DNA of 43,521 bases. Origin: Betaproteobacteria bacterium (GTDB lineage: Bacteria; Pseudomonadota; Gammaproteobacteria; Burkholderiales; Eutrophovitaceae). The notes beneath the pieces were generated by a model. It did not search any database. It had not been told where the DNA came from and saw nothing but the letters and a program-made list of their open reading frames with translations. Where the stretch lies: contig CP070643.1 of assembly GCA_020354125.1 (NCBI GenBank), positions 1,453,991 through 1,497,511 of the forward strand, written 5' to 3'. This document shows, piece after piece, positions 25,193-32,470 of the stretch (position 1 is the first letter of the stretch; every line of letters begins with the position of its first letter). The position numbers and the translations under genes are program-made.

Positions 25193-25206
25193 TTGATAGG
25201 GGTCAA
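25193..25206. promoter_or_regulatory. FNR/Anr-like box between coiled-coil gene and glgA
   Basis: TTGATAGGGGTCAA has the same TTGAT-N4-GTCAA form as the box at 22053. On the right, TATAAT starts 25.5 bases from the centre; on the left a minus-strand TATAGG (from 25173) starts 26.5 bases away. Both distances are 3-4 bases shorter than ideal class II spacing, so the target and mode are uncertain. Confidence 0.45.
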
Positions 25207-25224
25207 AAATCCCTGGACTCAATC

Positions 25225-25230
25225 TATAAT
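25225..25230 (+). promoter_or_regulatory. Consensus -10 element upstream of glgA
   Basis: TATAAT is a perfect sigma70 -10 hexamer. No good -35 element lies 16-18 bases upstream; GTCAAA, the end of the FNR-like box, occupies that place. The predicted start near 25237 leaves a leader of about 159 bases before glgA. Confidence 0.5.
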
Positions 25231-25395
25231 GGATTGCTTTTCTCACATCGTCCGGCCGCCGCAGGCAATCAGCTGGCGCCAGGACCGATCTCGAAAGCCG
25301 CGAAATGCGCCTGTTCTCCGCTGCTATCTCGATTGTTGCTTTGCGTTGGCGTTCGCAGCCGCAGGTCTTGTTCGCGCTGCTGAATCGGCATCAAT

Positions 25396-26856
25396 ATGCG
25401 TAAGGACGGCCGGGTCAAAGTCCTGTTCGCGGTGTCTGAGTTGGCGCCGTACGTCAAGACCGGAGCGCTTGCCGATACGGCCTCGGCGCTGCCGGCGGCG
25501 CTCGCCGGACATGGTGTGGATGTTCGCTTGTTGGTGCCAGGGTACCCGCAAGTCATCGAAGGCCTGAAAAGCCGTGGTAAAGCGGCGGTGCTACCAAGCC
25601 TGCCCGGCATGCCGCCGGCGCAGCTGCTGGCGTCCAAGCACCCCACCGGTGTCCAGTTGTTGGTGATTGCTTGCGATATCTACAACCGGCCCGGCGCGCC
25701 ATACCAGGATGCCGCCGGCCAGGATTGGCCGGATAACGCGCTACGCTTCGCTTTGCTGTCTTACGTGGCGGCGTTGTTGTCGACCGGCGCGTCACCGTTT
25801 CCCTGGGTTCCTGATCTGCTGCATTGCAATGACTGGCAAACAGGGTTGGCACCAGCGTATCTGAGATACGTCGATTCGACACGGGCCAGGACGGTGATGA
25901 CGGCCCATCATCTTGCTGACCAAGGGTTGTTCGAAGCGGACTACACCGTTCGGGTTGGTCTGCCTGTCGACGCGATGTCTGCTAACGGCGTCGAGTTCAA
26001 TGGACAACTGGGCTTTCTGAAATCGGGACTCCAGTTTGCGGAGCGCATTACGACTGTCAGTCCAACCTATGCCCAAGAGATCCAAACCGCTCCGCTTGGT
26101 ATGGGATTGGAAGATCTGCTCGCCCGCCGCAGCGACGTGGTGTCGGGAATTCTTAACGGTATCGATACCGATACTTGGGACCCGGACAATGATCCGTATA
26201 TCGAGCGCTACTACAACGCCGGGAGGCTGGCGCACAAGGAGGATAACCGCAGGGCGTTGAGGACCCGGCTAGGGTTGCCTGACCGGCCGGAGGCACCCTT
26301 GTTCGCGATGGTCGGACGGCTGCTTGATCGCAAAGGGGTCGATGTGTTGGCCGAGGTGGTTCCTCAGCTGGTCGACATGCCGGCACAGCTCGTCGTCCTC
26401 GGCTCAGGCGATGAGTGTCATGAAGCGCGCTTCTCGTCGTTGGCGCAAGAATTTCCCGACCAGGTGTCGGTGAAAATCGGTTACGACGAGACTTTGATGC
26501 ACCAGATCGAGGCCGGCGCCGATATTGCGCTCATTCCGTCCCGCTACGAGCCGTGCGGCGTGAACCAGATGTACAGTCAGCGCTACGGCACGCCGCCTGT
26601 CGTGCACGCGACCGGCGGGTTGAAAGACTCGGTGGTCGATGTGTCGCCGACGACACTGGCTGCGAAGACAGCGACCGGCTTCGCGTTCGCGCCACTGACC
26701 GTCGACAACTTGCTGCAAGCATGTAAACGTGCCGCAGAGCTGTTTCGTAATCGTCGCAACTGGCGCCAACTGCAGAAAAACGGCATGGCGCAGGATTTCT
26801 CATGGGACAGCACGGCGACACATTACCTGGAGTTGTACCGGAGTTTGCTGGACTAA
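25396..26856 (+). CDS. glgA: Glycogen/starch synthase (GT5 family)
   Basis: Adds glucose from ADP-glucose to alpha-1,4-glucan. 486 residues, a normal length. The N-terminal starch synthase domain starts VLFAVSELAPYVKTGALADTA; the motif is usually KTGGLAD, so one glycine of the ADP-glucose loop is Ala here. The C-terminal Rossmann domain has NGIDTDTWDP, FAMVGRLLDRKGVDVLAE, the acceptor/catalytic region PSRYEPCGVNQMYSQRYG and TPPVVHATGGLKDSV. No glgB, glgC or glgP is in the window, so it is isolated from its pathway. It lies 111 bases before the lar genes with a likely promoter between. Confidence 0.92.
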   Translation: MRKDGRVKVLFAVSELAPYVKTGALADTASALPAALAGHGVDVRLLVPGYPQVIEGLKSRGKAAVLPSLPGMPPAQLLASKHPTGVQLLVIACDIYNRPGAPYQDAAGQDWPDNALRFALLSYVAALLSTGASPFPWVPDLLHCNDWQTGLAPAYLRYVDSTRARTVMTAHHLADQGLFEADYTVRVGLPVDAMSANGVEFNGQLGFLKSGLQFAERITTVSPTYAQEIQTAPLGMGLEDLLARRSDVVSGILNGIDTDTWDPDNDPYIERYYNAGRLAHKEDNRRALRTRLGLPDRPEAPLFAMVGRLLDRKGVDVLAEVVPQLVDMPAQLVVLGSGDECHEARFSSLAQEFPDQVSVKIGYDETLMHQIEAGADIALIPSRYEPCGVNQMYSQRYGTPPVVHATGGLKDSVVDVSPTTLAAKTATGFAFAPLTVDNLLQACKRAAELFRNRRNWRQLQKNGMAQDFSWDSTATHYLELYRSLLD

Positions 26857-26879
26857 TCCGGGCCTGCTGGGCGAAAGCA

Positions 26880-26909
26880 TTGCCAATGGGTACAATTCCA
26901 AGGTTATAT
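26880..26909 (+). promoter_or_regulatory. Possible sigma70 promoter of the lar operon
   Basis: TTGCCA (26880-26885) and TTATAT (26904-26909) are separated by 18 bases, giving a plausible -35/-10 pair. The start would be near 26916. A strong AGGAGG ribosome site (26955-26960) follows, seven bases before the ATG of the LarA-like gene. Confidence 0.45.
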
Positions 26910-26967
26910 CGCGCCGGCTTGGCCGGTGTTGTTCACAGGCGAAGCAAGAATATTAGGAGGTTAAGAA

Positions 26968-28293
26968 ATGATCGGCGATCGCATCGAAGTTAATATTGCC
27001 GGTGGTCTGGATATTCCACTGCCGCGCATGGTCCACGTTCGTCAGAAGTTCCAGATGCCCAGGCTCGAAAGTGTCAGTGCGACCGTCATCGAAGAGTTCA
27101 ACAAGCCTGAAGTCCGCGAAAAGGTCAAGCCGGGAATGACCATTGCCGTTGGCGTCGGTTCGCGCGGTGTGAACAACATTGCCGAGTGTGCCAAAACGGT
27201 GATCGCCGAATTGAAGTCCCTTGGTGCCAAGCCTTTTATCTTTCCGGCGATGGGCAGCCATGGCGGCGCCACCGCGGAAGGCCAGAAAGAAGTACTCGAT
27301 GGCTACGGCGTAACCGAAGATTTTGTCGGCTGTCCGGTGAAGTCGAGTATGGAGGTGGTCGAGATCGCCAAGGCGGACGACGGAATGCCTGTTTACCTCG
27401 ACAAACAAGCCGCTGGCGCCGACGCCATCGCGTTGATCTGCCGCGTCAAACCGCATACCAATTTCCGTGCGCCGATCGAATCGGGCATCGTCAAGATGTT
27501 GACCATCGGAATGGGCAAGATTACCGGTGCAACCACCCTGCATACCTACGGCATGGATATGTTCGGCGAGCTGTTGCCCAAGACGGCGCAGATCATCATG
27601 GACAAGAAGAACTTCCTGTTCGGCGTCGGTATGGTGGAAAACGCGGCTGATGAAACAGCCATTATCGAAGTCGTGCCGCAGGAGGAAGTGTTCGAGCGCG
27701 AACCGGTACTGCAAGCCAAAGCGAAAGAGCTAATGCCGAGACTGCAGTTTGATGAGATCGACGTACTGCTGGTGGAGAAGATCGGTAAGAATATTTCCGG
27801 CTCCGGCATGGACCCGAACATCACCGGGCGCAACTGCCGGTTCATCGAATGGGACATGAAACCGTTCGTCAAGAAGATCGCCGTGCTTGGCTTGACGCCC
27901 GAAACACACGGTAACGCGACCGGACTGGGCGCCGCCGATGTGATCACTATGAAGCTGTACAAGGAAATCGATATCGGCAAGACCTACGCCAATATCATCA
28001 CCTCAACCTATCTTGACGGCGGTGCGATCCCGATCATCATGAATACCGATCAGGAAGCGATCCAACTTGCAGTCAAGACCGTGGTTCGTGTCAAGCCGGA
28101 GGACACCAAGATCGTACGCATCGCGACGACGCTTGACGTGGTGGACATCCATGTATCGGAGCCGATGTTGCCATTCATCGAGGCGAATCCGTCGATGTTT
28201 GAAATTGTCGGCGATCCGGAGCCATTCAAGTTTGACGCGAAGGGGGGGTTGTATCCGATGCTGGCGCCGCAAAGAGAGCATGCGCCGGCGTAG
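26968..28293 (+). CDS. LarA-family nickel-pincer-nucleotide racemase/epimerase, substrate unknown
   Basis: Probable Ni-dependent 2-hydroxyacid racemase or epimerase using the nickel-pincer nucleotide (NPN) made by the LarB, LarE and LarC proteins encoded next door. 441 residues. Residues matching known LarA sites by motif and spacing are Arg66 (GVGSRGVNN), His98 (MGSHGGAT), His163 (VKPHTNF), Lys176 (SGIVKMLTIGMGK, the likely cofactor-linking lysine) and His192 (GATTLHTYG). The Lys-to-His distance of 16 equals that of lactate racemase Lys184/His200. Overall it is a divergent DUF2088/LarA homolog, the group in which malate racemase and gluconate epimerase activities have been described, so lactate is not assured. 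It has the strongest ribosome site of the region. Confidence 0.85.
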   Translation: MIGDRIEVNIAGGLDIPLPRMVHVRQKFQMPRLESVSATVIEEFNKPEVREKVKPGMTIAVGVGSRGVNNIAECAKTVIAELKSLGAKPFIFPAMGSHGGATAEGQKEVLDGYGVTEDFVGCPVKSSMEVVEIAKADDGMPVYLDKQAAGADAIALICRVKPHTNFRAPIESGIVKMLTIGMGKITGATTLHTYGMDMFGELLPKTAQIIMDKKNFLFGVGMVENAADETAIIEVVPQEEVFEREPVLQAKAKELMPRLQFDEIDVLLVEKIGKNISGSGMDPNITGRNCRFIEWDMKPFVKKIAVLGLTPETHGNATGLGAADVITMKLYKEIDIGKTYANIITSTYLDGGAIPIIMNTDQEAIQLAVKTVVRVKPEDTKIVRIATTLDVVDIHVSEPMLPFIEANPSMFEIVGDPEPFKFDAKGGLYPMLAPQREHAPA

Positions 28294-28316
28294 GGCAAGC
28301 AGCGGTTAACTCAACG

Positions 28317-28345
28317 GCCACGCGCGTGGCGGTTTTCGAAACCGC
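28317..28345 (+). repeat. Overlapping palindromes between the larA-like gene and larC
   Basis: GCCACGCGCGTGGC (28317-28330) is a perfect 14-bp palindrome. GCGGTTT (28329-28335), loop TCG and AAACCGC (28339-28345) form a second hairpin sharing its edge. They fill most of the 78-base gap inside the lar operon and lack a T-run. They may tune relative expression of the enzyme and its cofactor genes. Confidence 0.5.
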
Positions 28346-28371
28346 TAGCGCCTATCCGGTCAAACGCAAAC

Positions 28372-29571
28372 ATGCATATTCACCTGGACGCAATCGGTGG
28401 CATTGCCGGCGACATGTTCATTGCCGCAGTGCTCGATGCATTTCCTGACCTGCGCGACGGTATGCTCGATGCGATTTATGCCGCTGGTCTGCCGGCCGAT
28501 GTCGAGGTTTCGATCAGGGAACATAGCAATCACGCGCTGACCGGTTTGCGTTTCGCCGTCGACGAAAAACAGCATCGGAACGCACCCGAGCACAGCCATA
28601 CGCGTTTCAGCGACATTCGAAAAATGCTCGAGGAAGCGCCACTCGATAGCGCAGTCAAGGCTATTGCGATTGCCATCTTCACCCGTGTGGCTCAGGCCGA
28701 AGCCAAAGTGCACGGGCTGTCAGTCGATACGGTCAGTTTTCACGAGCTCGGCGAATGGGACTCGATTGCCGACATCGTCGGTGCTGCCTTCCTCATCAGC
28801 CGGCTCAATGCGCGCTGGACTGTAAGCTCCCTGCCGCAGGGCAGCGGCAGGGTGAAGACGGCACACGGCTACCTGCCCGTGCCGACACCGGCGACTGTGA
28901 TGCTGTTACAAGGCTTCGATTTTCACGATGATGGTGTTGCCGGCGAGCGCGTTACTCCGACCGGTGCAGCGATACTCAACTATCTCGAAGCAAACCAGCC
29001 GCGCGACCGAAAAGCGCGGCGTTTGCTTCGCAACGGCAGCGGCTTCGGAACCAGAAAATTACCCGGCATGAGCAACGTCCTGCGGTTGCTGGCATTTGAA
29101 GCGGCTGAGGCGATGACCGAAACGGACCGGGTTGCCGAACTGGCTTTCGAAATCGACGATCAAACGCCAGAGGATCTTGCCATTGCACTCGATAAGCTGC
29201 GGGCACACCCTTCTGTGCTGGATGTGCTGCAGGCGCCAGTATTCGCCAAGAAGGGACGCATCGCAGTGCGCGTGCAAGTGCTGGCGGAACTAAACGATCT
29301 TGAAAATGTTCTGAACGCGTGTTTCGCTGAAACGACGACGCTGGGAATTCGCCACCAGATCATCGAGCGTCGCAAGTTACGGCGCAGGCATAGTGCGGTC
29401 GAAGCAGGTGGCCGTACAGTGCGCATCAAAGTCGCCGAGCGCCCTGGTGGGTCTACGGTAAAGGCGGAGGCAGACGATCTGTCGAAAGTCTTAGGCGACC
29501 GCGGTGAACGCGAACGCGTGCGGCGATTGGCTGAGCATGCGTCGCGAACTCAAGAGGAAGATGAAGCGTGA
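28372..29571 (+). CDS. larC: Nickel insertion protein LarC (pyridinium-thioacid nickel insertase)
   Basis: CTP-dependent nickel insertase (cyclometallase) for the last step of NPN cofactor synthesis. The 399-residue product is a single continuous frame, unlike Lactobacillus plantarum, where a ribosomal frameshift joins LarC1 and LarC2. Motifs are HLDAIGGIAGDMFIAAVLDA at the N-terminus, VSFHELGEWDSIADIVGAA, KTAHGYLPVPTPATVMLLQG, ERVTPTGAAIL and GSGFGTRKLPGMSNVLR. The C-terminal CTP-binding part starts at about residue 255. A His-rich region (EKQHRNAPEHSHTR, about 65-78) could hold nickel. It overlaps larE by four bases (GTGA). Confidence 0.93.
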   Translation: MHIHLDAIGGIAGDMFIAAVLDAFPDLRDGMLDAIYAAGLPADVEVSIREHSNHALTGLRFAVDEKQHRNAPEHSHTRFSDIRKMLEEAPLDSAVKAIAIAIFTRVAQAEAKVHGLSVDTVSFHELGEWDSIADIVGAAFLISRLNARWTVSSLPQGSGRVKTAHGYLPVPTPATVMLLQGFDFHDDGVAGERVTPTGAAILNYLEANQPRDRKARRLLRNGSGFGTRKLPGMSNVLRLLAFEAAEAMTETDRVAELAFEIDDQTPEDLAIALDKLRAHPSVLDVLQAPVFAKKGRIAVRVQVLAELNDLENVLNACFAETTTLGIRHQIIERRKLRRRHSAVEAGGRTVRIKVAERPGGSTVKAEADDLSKVLGDRGERERVRRLAEHASRTQEEDEA

Positions 29572-30389
29572 ACGCGCCGGTGGACGGGCTCGACGCCCTG
29601 ACAAGAATTATTGACCAGCTGCCGGGGGTCGCAGTCGCGGTCAGCGGCGGTGTCGACAGCCTAACACTCGCAACCGCAATTCACCGCAGACATGCAGTGC
29701 GCGCGACAATGTTTCACGCGGTATCGCCGGCAGTGCCCGAAGAGGCAACCGAGCGCGTCAGGGCAGTGGCGAATAAGCAGGGTTGGGTATTGCGCATCAT
29801 TGATGCCGGAGAGTTTGCCGACAGGGACTATCGTGCCAACCCGGTGAATCGCTGTTTTTATTGCAAGACCAATCTTTATGGTGCAATCGCGCCGCTAACC
29901 GACGCTCAGATCGTGTCCGGCACAAATCTCGATGATCTGGGCGAGTACCGTCCCGGGCTGCAAGCGGCCGAGCACCACTCGGTTCGTCATCCGTTCGTTG
30001 AGGCCGGTATCGACAAGACCGGCGTTCGTCTGCTGGCACGACGCTTCGGCCTGGGAGGGATCTCGGAACTGCCCGCCGCGCCGTGCCTGTCGAGTCGCAT
30101 TGAGACCGGTATTGCGATCGATCCGTCGATGCTGAAACTGGTGCATCAGACCGAACGATTTATCGCAGATAGACTGCATCCGAAAACGGTCCGCTGTCGC
30201 GTGCGGGCGAACGGCGTTGTTGTCGAGCTCGACAAAGTGACGCTTGATTTGGCGGACGAGTTGCAGCGCGATGAATTGGCACGCCATGTAGCGACGCTGT
30301 TCAGTGATGCGGGACTCGATTACCGCGTTTCTTTCGCGCCCTATCGTGTCGGCAGCGCTTTTGTTCACCTGGTCCACATGGACGTCTGA
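29568..30389 (+). CDS. larE: ATP-dependent sulfur transferase LarE, three-cysteine type
   Basis: Converts the two carboxylates of the NPN precursor to thiocarboxylates. 273 residues from GTG 29568, overlapping the larC stop. The PP-loop pyrophosphatase motif SGGVDS (26-31) activates the substrate as an adenylate. Three cysteines are placed as Cys96 and Cys99 (NRCFYCKTN) and Cys173 (APCLSSRIETG). In L. plantarum LarE the single Cys176 sacrifices its own sulfur. The CxxC plus C pattern here matches LarE proteins reported to hold a [4Fe-4S] cluster that can act catalytically. Also visible are SGTNLDDLGEYRPG and the C-terminal PurL-like helix region. Confidence 0.93.
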   Translation: MNAPVDGLDALTRIIDQLPGVAVAVSGGVDSLTLATAIHRRHAVRATMFHAVSPAVPEEATERVRAVANKQGWVLRIIDAGEFADRDYRANPVNRCFYCKTNLYGAIAPLTDAQIVSGTNLDDLGEYRPGLQAAEHHSVRHPFVEAGIDKTGVRLLARRFGLGGISELPAAPCLSSRIETGIAIDPSMLKLVHQTERFIADRLHPKTVRCRVRANGVVVELDKVTLDLADELQRDELARHVATLFSDAGLDYRVSFAPYRVGSAFVHLVHMDV

Positions 30390-30422
30390 GATGACGCTAC
30401 GCAGATACGTTACTGCATCGAT

Positions 30423-31088
30423 ATGACGCTGCATAAAGACATCATGCTCGATTTTGCGCGCGAGGCGCGCACCGGCCTTGATGAGGCGGTATTTTGCGCG
30501 GGCAAGTCGGTTGCGCACATCATTGAGATCCTGCGCCAGGTGGAAAGCCGTGACGGTCGTATTCTGCTTACCAGACTGGATCAGGAGCAGTTTTCTGCCT
30601 TGCCCGAGTCGCAGCAAGAGCAGATCGATTATGAACCCCTTTCGCGCACTGGATACTTCTCGGGCGCGCATCCGGCCGCGGAAACGAAACGCGTCGCCGT
30701 TGTTGCTGCGGGCACATCGGACGTGGTGGTGGCACGCGAGGCGGCACGCACGCTCGCCTACTATGGTGAATCGCCCACCGAAATTACCGATGTCGGTGTG
30801 GCAGGCCTGTGGCGATTGCTCGAAGGGCTGGAAGAGATTCGCACCATGAAAGTAGTGATCGCGGTCGCCGGCATGGACGCGGCATTGCCAACTGTGATCG
30901 GTGGCTTGTTGAGTTCGCCGGTGATAGGTGTGCCGACATCAGTTGGATATGGCGCGTCGGAGGGCGGACAAACCGCACTCAAGGCGATGCTTGCGAGCTG
31001 CTCTCCGGGTTTAACGGTAACCAATATTGACAACGGTTACGGTGCCGCGTGTGCGGCGCTGCGAATTCTGCGCATGAATGCGCCTTGA
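30423..31088 (+). CDS. larB: Nicotinate adenine dinucleotide carboxylase/hydrolase LarB
   Basis: First enzyme of NPN synthesis: carboxylates the pyridinium ring of NaAD and hydrolyses it to the mononucleotide. 221 residues. The N-terminal part has ARTGLDEAVFCAGKSVAHI. The C-terminal PurE-like domain has VAVVAAGTSDVVVAREAARTL, VVIAVAGMDAALPTVIGGL, SSPVIGVPTSVGYGASEGG, then NIDNGYGAACAALRI. The motif AGMDAALPTVI parallels the PurE loop [11 protein letters not shown]. It is 33 bases after larE and completes the set larC-larE-larB. No nickel transporter gene is adjacent. Confidence 0.92.
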   Translation: MTLHKDIMLDFAREARTGLDEAVFCAGKSVAHIIEILRQVESRDGRILLTRLDQEQFSALPESQQEQIDYEPLSRTGYFSGAHPAAETKRVAVVAAGTSDVVVAREAARTLAYYGESPTEITDVGVAGLWRLLEGLEEIRTMKVVIAVAGMDAALPTVIGGLLSSPVIGVPTSVGYGASEGGQTALKAMLASCSPGLTVTNIDNGYGAACAALRILRMNAP

Positions 31089-31148
31089 TTTCAGTTCAGC
31101 CGCGCAGCGACGTGATCAGAAATTAACTCACGCGCATTCGCACTGCTA

Positions 31149-31811
31149 CTAGGCAAGTAATACCGCCAGTAGTCCGCTGATAAAGATGCCATCGAATGAG
31201 CCAGCGCCGCCGATTGATGCGAATGGCGCACCGAGTTTACGGATGTCCTTGAAACGCAGCAGGTCGGCACCGATGAGCACACCGAGAGTGCCGCCGATAT
31301 AGGCCAGTGGCGCGGCACTGTCTCCGGCCAAAGCGACTGCGACTCCAGCCGCGGTAAGTGGCGCAAACAGGATTGGCATTCCGATTCCGAGACCGCGCAC
31401 CGGCCGACTGACTGCAAACGCGACAATTGACACCGCCGCTATGCCGATGATGGACTGAAGGACCGGGACATCGTGGCTGATGAACAAATAGAGCGAGAAA
31501 GCCACCGGAACGACGCAGCCGCCGACATTGACAAGAATCAGCGTCTTGCCTGGAAACAGATAGCGACGCTGTTGGGCCCAGGCGAGCATCTCCTTGGGCC
31601 ATTTCGAGTCGGTGGAAAAGTTTGAGTTGATCGTGAACAGGGGGATGTTGAACATACTGCCCGCCAGTGTCACGATCAGCAGTAGATATGCCGACTGCGC
31701 CGACAAACCGAGTTTCTCGAACGCGATTGTCAGTACCTGGAACTGTACTAGCACTGCCAGCACAACGACCAGGATCACCGGCACGATCAGGGTTTTTGGC
31801 GAGCGCGCCAT
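31149..31811 (-). CDS. DUF1614-type polytopic membrane protein
   Basis: 220 residues from ATG 31811, with AGGAG seven bases upstream; the first seven codons of the longer frame are discarded. It has about seven hydrophobic segments, starting TLIVPVILVVVLAVLVQFQ, with SAYLLLIVTLAGSMFNIPLF and the polar conserved-looking stretch GGTLGVLIGADLLRFKDI, then GGAGSFDGIFISGLLAVLL. The internal TLGVLIGADLL and GSFDGIF pattern is what I associate with DUF1614, a family without known function. It converges on larB with a 60-base gap. An unproven role in moving lar substrate or nickel can be imagined only from position. Confidence 0.7.
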   Translation of the reverse strand: MARSPKTLIVPVILVVVLAVLVQFQVLTIAFEKLGLSAQSAYLLLIVTLAGSMFNIPLFTINSNFSTDSKWPKEMLAWAQQRRYLFPGKTLILVNVGGCVVPVAFSLYLFISHDVPVLQSIIGIAAVSIVAFAVSRPVRGLGIGMPILFAPLTAAGVAVALAGDSAAPLAYIGGTLGVLIGADLLRFKDIRKLGAPFASIGGAGSFDGIFISGLLAVLLA

Positions 31812-31879
31812 GGAGAGTCTCCTAACAAACAACAGCGCGGGGACCGCACGGCCACCAAATCACGTGAGCAAAACGTGGC

Positions 31880-32470
31880 CTAGGGCGCGTTAATCCAGTT
31901 GCCGGCGTGGAAGTAGGTTGTCTCGGTCCTCTCTCCCACCGGGCCATCTTCGATGCCATCGTGATCGAACTCAGGAAGTCTTTCTGTGGCCTGATCGCGA
32001 ATCGCACGTTTCTTCAATACAAAAGGCGAAACGGCGTGGATCATTCGATAGGCATCCGCAGGAAATTTGCGTATCTGCTGTACGTCTTTCACACCGCCTT
32101 CGGGATAAACGATGATGCTCATGTCATCTTCGACCAGGCATAGCACGGCGACGTCCTGACTTCCTGCGTGCAGGAAGGCGCCCCGTATGACATTGTGTCG
32201 GCCATCCCATTTGGTGAACATCGGTATGCGGCAACCGCGGGTGCCCAAGTCGGCTCTGAGTTTGTCGCTAAGTCCCCGCACTTTGTCTGGCGTCAGCAAC
32301 TGCAAGTCCGGCCAGTCTTGCTGCGCCTGTTCAAGATTGTGCTGGGCTAATATCATTCGATCCGATACCGTTCGAACCCATACCTCTTGAGCCGATACCT
32401 TCGCTACAAACGCTATTGGAAGCAACAGCGCTGCCAATACGATCACAATCGCGGTTACATTTCGTTTCAT
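31880..32470 (-). CDS. Exported protein of unknown function, coupled to egtB
   Basis: 196 residues from ATG 32470, which overlaps the egtB stop (ATGA). The signal peptide is MKRNVTAIVIVLAALLLPIA with probable cleavage after KVSA, giving mature QEVWVRTVS. The mature part has two cysteines (RGCRIPM and AVLCLVEDD) that could form a disulfide. It also shows QDVAVLCLVEDDMSIIVYP and VLKKRAIRDQATERLPEFD. I do not recognise the family. Position suggests co-expression with ergothioneine synthesis, for example in thiol or redox homeostasis outside the cytoplasm, but that is guesswork. Confidence 0.7.
   Translation of the reverse strand: MKRNVTAIVIVLAALLLPIAFVAKVSAQEVWVRTVSDRMILAQHNLEQAQQDWPDLQLLTPDKVRGLSDKLRADLGTRGCRIPMFTKWDGRHNVIRGAFLHAGSQDVAVLCLVEDDMSIIVYPEGGVKDVQQIRKFPADAYRMIHAVSPFVLKKRAIRDQATERLPEFDHDGIEDGPVGERTETTYFHAGNWINAP

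Larger units (their letters stand above)
24970..25395. other. 426-bp divergent intergenic region between coiled-coil gene and glgA
   Basis: It contains a hairpin with a short T-run (25112-25144), an FNR-like box (25193-25206) and a perfect -10 hexamer (25225-25230). The two ends, 24970-25110 and 25231-25395, show no ORF with a ribosome site, RNA gene or repeat that I can support. The long glgA leader (about 160 bases) has no recognisable riboswitch. Confidence 0.5.

Noticed and set aside
26953..27714. 253-codon minus-strand frame opposite the LarA-like gene
   Set aside because: Composition (His/Arg/Asp-rich, no hydrophobic core) is that of an antisense shadow of a conserved gene.
28317..28371. 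A tRNA-Ser-like anticodon arm (GCGGT, seven-base loop with CGA, ACCGC)
   Set aside because: No acceptor stem, D-arm, T-arm or CCA-proximal sequence can be drawn around it. It is better explained as one of two overlapping hairpins.
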